Below, piece by piece: positions 34,031-40,887 of a DNA stretch of 64,000 bases. The DNA comes from Sarcodiotheca gaudichaudii (Eukaryota; Rhodophyta; Florideophyceae; Gigartinales; Solieriaceae). The first letter of the stretch is position 1. Every line of letters starts with the position of its first letter. The stretch spans positions 310,001-374,000 of the forward strand of contig JAUKVZ010000002.1 of assembly GCA_032355985.1 (NCBI GenBank). Reading direction: 5' to 3'. The notes beneath the pieces were generated by a model. The model did not search any database. It was not told where the DNA came from and saw nothing but the letters and a program-made list of their open reading frames with translations. The translations under genes and the position numbers were made by a program.

Positions 34031-34763
34031 ACTCAGTTTCAATTATGTCGCTCGCAAAGCTCTTGTAGGCTTCACCAAACTGGCGAGACATGGAGTCGGT
34101 GTGCACATGAAACTCGCCAGTGCGGAATGCATCGAGGATTGCGTCGGCGACCTGAGTCGCGGGCTCGGCGATTTCGGTCAGGCCGGCGGCGTCCGCCATG
34201 TCGGTGGCGATTGGTCCGGGATGGACGCTGAAGACGGCTGTGTTCTGTTCAGCCAACTCAGCGCGCAGCGTCTGGGTGATGGAATATGCCGCGGCTTTGG
34301 AGCTGCAATACGGCGTGTACCCGGGGAACGCCTTGAATGACACGACGGAGTTGAGCTGGACGAACGCGCCGCCGCCGTTGGCCTTGAGCACCGGCGCAAA
34401 GGCGCGTGCCGTTCGCAGCAGGCCGTACACATTGATGTCGTATTCATGCTTCATGGCGTCGTAGAGATTGGAGTCAAACGCGCCCGTAGCGCTGAGCACG
34501 CCCGCATTATTGACCACAACGTGGACATCAGAAGCGATCTTCGCGGCCTCGACGATCTGCTCCTCGCTGGCGAGATCGAACTGCACGGGGATGACGCGTT
34601 CGCCATGGTCTGCGACAAGCGGCTCCGCCGTGGAGAGCGTGCGGACACCGGCGTACACCTTCTCGGCGCCTGCCTTGATGAAGGCGTCGACGATCGTCCG
34701 GCCGATGCCTCGGTTGGCGCCGTTGACGAGCGCGACTTTGCCGCTGATATCGAATGTGCTCAT
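34014..34763 (-). CDS. Short-chain dehydrogenase/reductase
   Basis: 249 residues with classical SDR motifs: GKVALVNGANRGIGR (TGxxxGIG variant with NGANRGIG), VVVNNAGVL (NNAG), the catalytic Ser in LNSVVSF, and YCSSK (YxxxK). HPGPIATDM closes the cofactor loop. It oxidises or reduces an alcohol or carbonyl with NAD(P); the substrate is unknown. ATG 34763 is followed by MSTFDISGKVALV, the usual start distance to the Gly motif. It lies divergent to the DtxR-type regulator and drives the glycosylase gene as second cistron. Confidence 0.9.
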   Translation of the reverse strand: MSTFDISGKVALVNGANRGIGRTIVDAFIKAGAEKVYAGVRTLSTAEPLVADHGERVIPVQFDLASEEQIVEAAKIASDVHVVVNNAGVLSATGAFDSNLYDAMKHEYDINVYGLLRTARAFAPVLKANGGGAFVQLNSVVSFKAFPGYTPYCSSKAAAYSITQTLRAELAEQNTAVFSVHPGPIATDMADAAGLTEIAEPATQVADAILDAFRTGEFHVHTDSMSRQFGEAYKSFASDIIETEYELEA

Positions 34764-34859
34764 GCGAAGATCCCTTTTGACAAGTTGAATTGACGGACGG
34801 GGATGATAGACCTCGGTGGAGCCTCGCGTCTCCTGAACACTCCACCTTCATCAGAGGCT

Positions 34860-34874
34860 CACGTGTGACACGTG
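34860..34874. promoter_or_regulatory. 15-bp palindrome between the SDR and DtxR-type genes
   Basis: CACGTGT-G-ACACGTG, perfect over 7-bp arms, lies 96 bp upstream of the SDR start and 24 bp before the DtxR-type box. It is a good candidate operator for a dimeric regulator other than the metalloregulator. No matching palindrome was seen elsewhere in the window. Confidence 0.5.
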
Positions 34875-34897
34875 CCGGCGGCAGTGCGGCGATGAGA

Positions 34898-34913
34898 TGT
34901 AGACAATGCTACT
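34898..34913 (+). promoter_or_regulatory. Metalloregulator box upstream of the DtxR-type gene (imperfect)
   Basis: TGTAG-N6-CTACT matches 9 of 10 arm positions of the two perfect boxes at 35404 and 35430 (TGTAG-N6-CTACA). It lies just before the regulator's coding start and would permit autoregulation. Confidence 0.65.
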
Positions 34914-34935
34914 ATCAGGCAACCGGCAAGGAGGC

Positions 34936-35364
34936 ATGGCCCTGGCCACCAGATCGACGACATCTGCACACGAACGCACGCGACGGGATCATTCGACTGA
35001 GACGGCGGAAGATTACGTCGAGGCTGTTGCCGAGGTCCTGGAGCGGCATGGAAGTTGCCGCGTCAAAGACCTGGCGGAACGATTCGGTGTCTCGCATGTG
35101 ACCGTCATTCGAATCGTGGAGCGACTCGTTCGCGAAGGGCTTCTTGCGACGGCGCCATACAAACCGATCGAACTGACGAGCAAGGGACAGCGACTGGCCG
35201 ATCACTGCAAGGAGCGGCACGAGATCGTGTATCGGTTTCTGCTGGCGATCGGCGTGTCGAAGCGCGTGGCGGCGGCGGATTCGGAGGGGATCGAACATCA
35301 CGTCAGCCCGCAGACACTTTCAAGAATGAAGCGGATCGCGGATTCGGAGGGCACAGCGCCCTGA
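34936..35364 (+). CDS. mntR: DtxR/MntR family metal-dependent transcriptional regulator
   Basis: 142 residues, a compact DtxR family member without the SH3-like third domain, as in MntR. The winged helix is VKDLAERFGVSHVTVIRIVERLVREGL, then YKPIELTSKGQRLADHCKERHEIVYRFL, and the metal-binding dimer segment is AADSEGIEHHVS. It would bind Mn(II) or Fe(II) and repress the transport operon next to it, whose promoter holds two palindromes. The start is unsure: ATG 34936 has AAGGAGG only one base upstream, while ATG 34906 falls inside the predicted box. The name mntR is by family and context, not proven metal specificity. Confidence 0.85.
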   Translation: MALATRSTTSAHERTRRDHSTETAEDYVEAVAEVLERHGSCRVKDLAERFGVSHVTVIRIVERLVREGLLATAPYKPIELTSKGQRLADHCKERHEIVYRFLLAIGVSKRVAAADSEGIEHHVSPQTLSRMKRIADSEGTAP

Positions 35365-35392
35365 TCTGGCGCCTGCGGATAGGGAAACAGAG

Positions 35393-35445
35393 TTGACATT
35401 ATATGTAGCCGATACTACACTTGAGATATTGTAGCTTATACTACA
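35393..35445 (+). promoter_or_regulatory. Metal-uptake operon promoter with two DtxR-type operators
   Basis: TTGACA (-35, 35393-35398) and TACACT (-10, 35416-35421) are 17 bp apart. Perfect dyads TGTAG-N6-CTACA lie at 35404-35419, between the two hexamers and touching the -10, and at 35430-35445. Their centres are 26 bp apart. Binding of the upstream regulator would block RNA polymerase directly. The third, imperfect copy lies at 34898-34913. Confidence 0.85.
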
Positions 35446-35477
35446 TTTCTGGCTGACGCGAGGCGGAGGGTGTGCTG

Positions 35478-36440
35478 ATGAGAGTTCGCTGGCTAATGGC
35501 TTTTGTACTTGGCGCGGCATTTCTGACGGCTGGCGCCGAGCGCGCCAGGGCTGATCAGGAGACTTACACGATCGTCGCAACAGTCGGCATGGTCGCAGAT
35601 ATCGCAGAACACGTCGCCGGCGATCGAGCGGAAGTCATCGGGCTGATGGGCTCGGGCGTTGATCCGCACCTGTACAAGCCCACCCGTTCGGATGTGCGGC
35701 ACATGATGAACGCGGACGTGATCTTCTACAACGGGTTGCTGCTCGAAGGGAAGATGACTGATTCACTGATCCGGGCGGCGACATCGGGCAAGAAGGTGTT
35801 CGCGGTCACGGAGCTTCTGGATGAGCAGTATCTGCTCGAGCCCAAGGAGTTTCATGGTCTGTATGACCCGCACGTGTGGATGGATCCCAGCGCATGGGCG
35901 AAGGCCGTGGAAGTTGTGCGAGACAAGCTGACGGCGTACGACCCGGACGGAGCTTCGGAATACCGCGCAAACAGCGCCGCATATATCAAAGAGCTTGAAG
36001 AGCTGGATGAGTATGCGGAGCGCGTTCTGGCGAGCGTGCCCGAGGAACAGCGCGTGCTTGTGACGGCGCATGATGCCTTTAACTACTTCGGCCAGCGATT
36101 CGGCTACGAAGTTGTCGGCATCCAGGGCATCTCAACGGAGTCAGAGGCCGGCGTGCAGGATGTCGAGCGACTCGTGGATCTTCTTGTGGATAGAAATATC
36201 AAGGCGGTGTTTGTCGAATCGACCGTCTCTGAGCGGAACATCAATGCGTTGATCGCCGGCGCCCGGGCGCGGGGACACGATGTTGTGATTGGCGGCGAGC
36301 TGTACAGCGATGCAATGGGTGATGCAGGGACGTATGAAGGAACGTACGTCGGGATGATCGATCACAATGCGACGATCATCGCGCGGGCGCTCGGCGGCGA
36401 AGCGCCTCGGCGCGGACTCAATGGAAAGCTTTCGGAATGA
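35478..36440 (+). CDS. troA: Metal ABC transporter substrate-binding protein (TroA/ZnuA family)
   Basis: 320 residues with a signal peptide ([20 protein letters not shown]) and the cluster 9 fold. Metal ligands by position: His64 (VDPHLYKPT), His132 (YDPHVWMDP), His198 ([10 protein letters not shown]) and Asp278 ([10 protein letters not shown]), exactly the TroA set of three His and one Asp, which binds Mn or Zn. The stretch [15 protein letters not shown] is TroA-like, and there is no long His-rich loop as in ZnuA. GGAGG lies 7 bases before ATG 35478. It is exported to the periplasm and hands metal to the permease pair. The ATG of the ATPase gene overlaps its stop (ATGA). Confidence 0.92.
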   Translation: MRVRWLMAFVLGAAFLTAGAERARADQETYTIVATVGMVADIAEHVAGDRAEVIGLMGSGVDPHLYKPTRSDVRHMMNADVIFYNGLLLEGKMTDSLIRAATSGKKVFAVTELLDEQYLLEPKEFHGLYDPHVWMDPSAWAKAVEVVRDKLTAYDPDGASEYRANSAAYIKELEELDEYAERVLASVPEEQRVLVTAHDAFNYFGQRFGYEVVGIQGISTESEAGVQDVERLVDLLVDRNIKAVFVESTVSERNINALIAGARARGHDVVIGGELYSDAMGDAGTYEGTYVGMIDHNATIIARALGGEAPRRGLNGKLSE

Positions 36441-37270
36441 ACACGCCGGTGATGACAACAACGCGGCGGCGCACCGGGCTGTCAGCGCGGCCGGAGCACT
36501 CGGCGGAGAGTCCGCTGTCGATTCACGCAATGACGGTGGCATATCATCGCAAGCCCGTGCTATGGGATGTTGATTACGACGCGCCCCCGAACGAACTGAT
36601 CGCAATCGTCGGACCGAATGGCGCCGGAAAGAGCACACTGATCAAGGCGTGCCTCGGGCTTGCGGCACGCGCCTCGGGACAAGTCGAGTTCTGGGGAGAG
36701 CCGTATCGAAAAGCGCGATCGCGCATTGGGTACGTGCCGCAGCGCGAGTCCGTGGACTGGGACTTTCCCGTATCAGCGCTGGATGTCGTGTGCATGGGTC
36801 GTTATCGCAGAATCGGTTGGTGTCGTCCGGTGTCGCGGCGTGACAAGGAAGCCGGGCTGGATTGCCTGGAGCGCGTCGGCATGCGCGCATTCGCCGGTCG
36901 GCAGATCAGCCAACTCTCCGGTGGTCAGCAACAGCGTGTATTTCTCGCTCGGGCGCTTGCTCAGGAGGCTGATCTGTATTTCATGGATGAGCCTTTCGCC
37001 GGGGTGGACGCCGCGACGGAGCGCGCCATTGTTGATGTGCTGCGTGAGTTGAAGTCGCAGGGCAAGACGGTGATCGTCGTGCATCACGATATTCAAACCG
37101 TTTCCGAGTATTTCGATCATGTGATCCTACTGAACATGCGCGTGGTCGCCGCCGGACCGGTGGCAGAGGTGTTCACGCAGGAGAATCTGCACAAGACGTA
37201 TGGTGGACGCCTGACGCTGCTATCCGAGGCGGCAGAGGCCATCGCCCGTGCGGCCAAGGGCGAGGGCTAG
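36437..37270 (+). CDS. troB: Metal ABC transporter ATP-binding protein
   Basis: 277 residues. Walker [11 protein letters not shown]-loop GYVPQRE, signature LSGGQQQR, Walker B DLYFMDEP and switch His in VVHHD are all intact. [21 protein letters not shown] and [19 protein letters not shown] are typical of the cluster 9 manganese/zinc/iron importers (MntB, ZnuC, TroB). A leading 30 residues without homology precede the nucleotide-binding domain. It overlaps the substrate-binding gene by four bases and is followed by the first permease after three bases. It powers uptake of divalent metal. Confidence 0.94.
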   Translation: MNTPVMTTTRRRTGLSARPEHSAESPLSIHAMTVAYHRKPVLWDVDYDAPPNELIAIVGPNGAGKSTLIKACLGLAARASGQVEFWGEPYRKARSRIGYVPQRESVDWDFPVSALDVVCMGRYRRIGWCRPVSRRDKEAGLDCLERVGMRAFAGRQISQLSGGQQQRVFLARALAQEADLYFMDEPFAGVDAATERAIVDVLRELKSQGKTVIVVHHDIQTVSEYFDHVILLNMRVVAAGPVAEVFTQENLHKTYGGRLTLLSEAAEAIARAAKGEG

Positions 37271-37273
37271 AAC

Positions 37274-38698
37274 TTGGGTCTTCCAGTGATGCAACTCGCG
37301 CTGGCCCACGCCGCGCATGGGCGTTCCCCCGCTTCCATCACGAATGTCACGGATGAACTTCCGAGTCTCGCTCAGATTCTTGACACGCTGGCGCTTCGCG
37401 CGGGCTACAACACGAACATCGTCATCATCGGAACCTCGCTGCTCGGGCTGGCGGCAGGCGTTATTGGCGTCTTCGCCTTGCTGCGCAAGCGATCTCTGAT
37501 GACCGATGCGCTGAGTCATGCGACGCTACCGGGCATTGCGCTGGCGTTCCTTGCGGCGACAGCGCTTGGCATGGATGGACGCTCACTCCCCGTTCTACTC
37601 TTCGGCGCCACAGTAACCGGTGTCATCGGTGTGGGCTGCATCCAGGCGATCGTTCGGCTGACCCGGCTTCACGAAGATGCGGCGATCGGCATCGTGCTGA
37701 GTGTCTTCTTCGGCGCGGGGATCGTGGCGCTCAGTTACATCCAGTCAAACGCGGCCACCAGCGCCGCGGGGCTGAACACGTTTATTTACGGACAGACCGC
37801 CGCAATGAGTATTCAGGATGCTGCACTGATGGGTGGCATCGCGATGCTCGCGGCGCTGGCGACGATGTTTCTTCTCAAGGAGTTCTCACTGGTCTGCTTC
37901 AATGACGCCTTTGCGAGGGTTGACGGCTGGCCGGTGACGGTGATTGATTTGCTGATGATGTCTCTCGTCGTGCTGGTGACTGTGGCAGGACTGCAGTCGG
38001 TCGGGCTGATCCTCGTCGTGGCGATGTTGATCATTCCACCCGTGTCGGCGCGCTTCTGGACGGATCGCATGTGGACACTCGTGGTACTGGCAGGTGTGAT
38101 CGGCGGCCTGAGCGGATATCTGGGGTCTGCAGTCTCGGCGCTGTTGCCGCGCAAACCGGCAGGCTCCGTCATCGTGCTCACGTCCGGAGCGATCTTTGCG
38201 CTGAGCATGATCTGCGCGCCGACGCGTGGTGTTCTTGCTGCGCTCCTGCGCAGGGTGCGCATGACCCTGCGATTCGCCGAGGAGCATCTGCTCGAGATGG
38301 CGTTTGAGCGAGCCATGGGCGAAGAGGCTGATGCGCGCCTCAGCGCCTCGGAGGTTCGCGACCTGGGCAAGCTGCGAGGCTGGTCGCCCTTGCAGAGGCG
38401 CTTGGTCGTCTCGTCACTTCGAATGCAGGGCGAAGTGGCGCGTGATGCAAACGGGTTTCGATTGACAGACGAGGGGCTGAAGCAAGGCGCACGGATCAGC
38501 CGCAATCATGCGCTCTGGGAGCAGTATCTGATGAGCTATGCGGATGTGGCGCCCAGCCATGTCGACTGGTCTGTGGATCAGGTGGAGCATGTGCTTTCAG
38601 ATGATTTGATCGACAAGCTCGAGTCGAAACTGGCGGATCGAGGCATCTTCGTGCCGCAGGCGGCGACGGCGATCGCAGCGGGTCAGAATCATGATTGA
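37274..38698 (+). CDS. Metal ABC transporter permease with a fused DtxR-like C-terminal domain (TroC-like)
   Basis: 474 residues. Residues about 45-310 form the eight-helix ABC-3 permease (FALLRKRSLMTDALSHATLPGIALAF, NDAFARVDGWPV, SVGLILVVAMLIIPPVSARF). The remaining 160 residues are soluble and resemble a DtxR-type winged helix plus dimer domain (LSASEVRDLGKLRGWSPLQRRLV, FRLTDEGLKQGARISRNHALWEQYL, DWSVDQVEHVLSDDLIDKL). A cytoplasmic metal-sensing tail that could gate transport is the inference. A TTG at 37274 has GAGGG upstream; ATG 37289 is the alternative. It overlaps the second permease. Confidence 0.88.
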   Translation: MGLPVMQLALAHAAHGRSPASITNVTDELPSLAQILDTLALRAGYNTNIVIIGTSLLGLAAGVIGVFALLRKRSLMTDALSHATLPGIALAFLAATALGMDGRSLPVLLFGATVTGVIGVGCIQAIVRLTRLHEDAAIGIVLSVFFGAGIVALSYIQSNAATSAAGLNTFIYGQTAAMSIQDAALMGGIAMLAALATMFLLKEFSLVCFNDAFARVDGWPVTVIDLLMMSLVVLVTVAGLQSVGLILVVAMLIIPPVSARFWTDRMWTLVVLAGVIGGLSGYLGSAVSALLPRKPAGSVIVLTSGAIFALSMICAPTRGVLAALLRRVRMTLRFAEEHLLEMAFERAMGEEADARLSASEVRDLGKLRGWSPLQRRLVVSSLRMQGEVARDANGFRLTDEGLKQGARISRNHALWEQYLMSYADVAPSHVDWSVDQVEHVLSDDLIDKLESKLADRGIFVPQAATAIAAGQNHD

Positions 38699-40013
38699 GT
38701 TCGACATCGGACTTGATCTGTTTCCGCTTCTTGCCGCAACGCTTGCGGCATTGACGTGCGGGCTGCTGGGCAACTTTCTCGTGTTGCGCCGGCTCAGTTT
38801 GATGGGTGATGCGATCAGCCACAGTGTGCTTCCGGGGCTGGTCATCGCGTTTCTGATCGCATCCACGCGCCATCCCCTGGTCATGTTTCTCGGCGCCGCT
38901 GCGGCAGGCGTGGCGACTGTGGTCCTGGTTGAACTGGTGAAACGACTCGGTCGCGTCGAGCCGGGCGCGGCAATGGGCGTTGTCTTCAGTGTCCTCTTTG
39001 CGCTTGGTGTGCTGCTCATCGAGCAGGCGGCACGAAGTGTGGATCTGGATGCGGAATGTGTGCTGCACGGCCAACTGGAGACGCTGGCGTGGTATGGCGC
39101 CCCATCGACATGGGATGGCCTGTGGCACGTGTCAACGTTGGAGGCTGTGCCGAGACAGGTGACTTCGCTGGCGATCATGTTTGTGCTGGCCGTGCTCTTT
39201 GTGACATTGCTCTTCAAGGAGCTTCGCATTGCGGCTTTCGATCCGGCGCTTGCGACGACGCAGGGTTTCAGCGCGACGCTGCTTCATTACGCATTGATGA
39301 TCTTCGTGGCCGCGGCGACTGTGGCGAGTTTCGAGGCCGTGGGTTCGATTCTCGTGATCGCCATGCTTGTATGTCCCGCCGCGACGGCAAGATTGCTGAC
39401 GGATCGCCTGCGATCACAGATTCTGATCAGCGCACTGATTGCACTCGGGTGCGGCGTCATCGGTTATCTCAGCGCGACGGCGATTCCGGCGATCTGGGAC
39501 AAACCATCGGTGAATGCGGCAGGCTCGATGGCAGTGTGGGCCGGCGTGCTGCTCGCTGTTGGCATCGTCGTATCGCCACGTCACGGACTACTCATGCGGG
39601 TGATTCGCCGGCGATCACTGGGCCGATCCGTCGCTCGGGATGATGTGCTCGCTGCGATCTATCGCGCTGAAGAAAGCGGCAGCGCCGGAATGAGCATCGA
39701 AGAGTTGCGCGCTTTGCTCATCGGGCGATCTGTGACGCCTGCGATTGGGTGGGCACGGAAGCAGGGCCTTGTGGCGCCCTCCGACAATCTGGTGACGCTT
39801 ACCGATGCAGGAAGACGTGCGGCTTCGGAGATCGTGCGCAAGCATCGTCTCTGGGAGCATTACCTTGTTGCGCAGGCCGGGCTGACGCCGGATCATGTGC
39901 ACGAGACGGCCGAGCAGTTGGAGCACGTGCCCCTTTCTCCACATGGCGGGCCCGAGATCGATCCGCACGGCCGTCCCATCCCGGCGCCCCCCGAACGGCG
40001 CCCCGGCGAATGA
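38691..40013 (+). CDS. Metal ABC transporter permease with a fused DtxR-like C-terminal domain (TroD-like)
   Basis: 440 residues. The permease half (about 5-300) carries LGNFLVLRRLSLMGDAISHSVLPGLVIAF, LLFKELRIAAFDPALATTQG and AVGSILVIAMLVCPAATARL. The tail (about 305-430) again looks DtxR-like: SIEELRALLIGRSVTPAIGWARKQGLV, LTDAGRRAASEIVRKHRLWEHYLV and DHVHETAEQLEHV, whose His/Glu pattern resembles a metal site. Two different permeases make a heterodimer as in TroCD/MntCD systems. The start overlaps the stop of the first permease by eight bases. Last gene of the metalloregulated operon. Confidence 0.88.
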   Translation: MIEFDIGLDLFPLLAATLAALTCGLLGNFLVLRRLSLMGDAISHSVLPGLVIAFLIASTRHPLVMFLGAAAAGVATVVLVELVKRLGRVEPGAAMGVVFSVLFALGVLLIEQAARSVDLDAECVLHGQLETLAWYGAPSTWDGLWHVSTLEAVPRQVTSLAIMFVLAVLFVTLLFKELRIAAFDPALATTQGFSATLLHYALMIFVAAATVASFEAVGSILVIAMLVCPAATARLLTDRLRSQILISALIALGCGVIGYLSATAIPAIWDKPSVNAAGSMAVWAGVLLAVGIVVSPRHGLLMRVIRRRSLGRSVARDDVLAAIYRAEESGSAGMSIEELRALLIGRSVTPAIGWARKQGLVAPSDNLVTLTDAGRRAASEIVRKHRLWEHYLVAQAGLTPDHVHETAEQLEHVPLSPHGGPEIDPHGRPIPAPPERRPGE

Positions 40014-40296
40014 CCTTCGCATTGATCTGAAGAAGTCTGGCGCATCTTGCGCGCGGTTTCCGCATACAGGACAGGAAGTCGATGGATCTGCTGCGCGCCG
40101 AGACGGCGCCTGGGTTGTTTGTATGTCCATGGAAACCACAATCTCTGTGAAGGAGAGCGCATCTTTGGGAATGCTGCGGCGCCGGGAGGCGTTGGCCGCG
40201 AGGCGAAAGGTTCGCCAACCTGGACCCCAAGAGCGACGTTACACTGGGTCTTCGGGGAAGGTCAGGCGCTGCGGCCGCCTGCCGGGAAGGCCCTGG

Positions 40297-40887
40297 ATGG
40301 ACGATCGACAGGCCAATGTGACCCGATTGCTGCGCGCTGCCGGCTCAGGCGACAGGCAGGATCTTGATGCGCTGATGGAGGCGATCTACGAAGAGTTGTA
40401 TCGCATCGCGTCCAGTCACATGCGCTCCGAGCGGGCGGATCACACACTGCAGCCGACGGCGGTCGTTCACGAAGCTTACCTGAAGCTCGTTGATCAGCGC
40501 TCCACGGACTGGCGCGATCGCGTCCATTTCTTCTCTGTCGCGTCGGGCCTTATCCGGCGTCTGCTCGTGGATCATGCCAGAGCGCACAAGGCTGAGAAAC
40601 GCGGCGGCCTGGTCGGGCGGGTGCCAATCGGGGACATCGAACCTGCCGCGGCTACGCCGGATCTGGATCTTGTTGCACTTGATGAAGCGCTGGTGGAACT
40701 GAAGGAGATCAGTGAGCGGCAGGCGCAGGTTGTGGAGCTTCGTTTCTTCGGCGGGCTGACGCTCGAAGAGATCGCAGAAACGCTCTCGGTCGGCCGGCGC
40801 AGTGTCGATCGAGACTGGAGCGTGGCGAAGGCGTGGCTCTTCTGCCAACTCAGCGAGCGCAGCGCGGAGGCAGATGATGGGCAATGA
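40297..40887 (+). CDS. ECF-type RNA polymerase sigma factor (second planctomycete ECF/kinase pair)
   Basis: 196 residues, the same subgroup as the gene at 19160: EAIYEELYRIASSHM, HTLQPTAVVHEAYLKLVD, FFSVASGLIRRLLVDHARAHKAEKRGG, and region 4 VVELRFFGGLTLEEIAETLSVGRRSVDRDW. ATG 40297 has GAAGG 7 bases upstream; the open frame continues upstream to 39895 with no other start signals. The gene overlaps the next kinase by about 14 bp. A TACACT hexamer at 40240-40245 could be a -10, matching the TACACT upstream of the first sigma gene. The preceding 283-bp gap holds a GGCGAA-N3-TTCGCC inverted repeat and no convincing open frame. Confidence 0.93.
   Translation: MDDRQANVTRLLRAAGSGDRQDLDALMEAIYEELYRIASSHMRSERADHTLQPTAVVHEAYLKLVDQRSTDWRDRVHFFSVASGLIRRLLVDHARAHKAEKRGGLVGRVPIGDIEPAAATPDLDLVALDEALVELKEISERQAQVVELRFFGGLTLEEIAETLSVGRRSVDRDWSVAKAWLFCQLSERSAEADDGQ

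Noticed and set aside
34906-34935. ATG 34906 as the start of the DtxR-type regulator
   Set aside because: It lies inside the predicted operator (TGTAG-N6-CTACT), so transcription probably begins too close to it; ATG 34936 is preferred, though its AAGGAGG sits very close.
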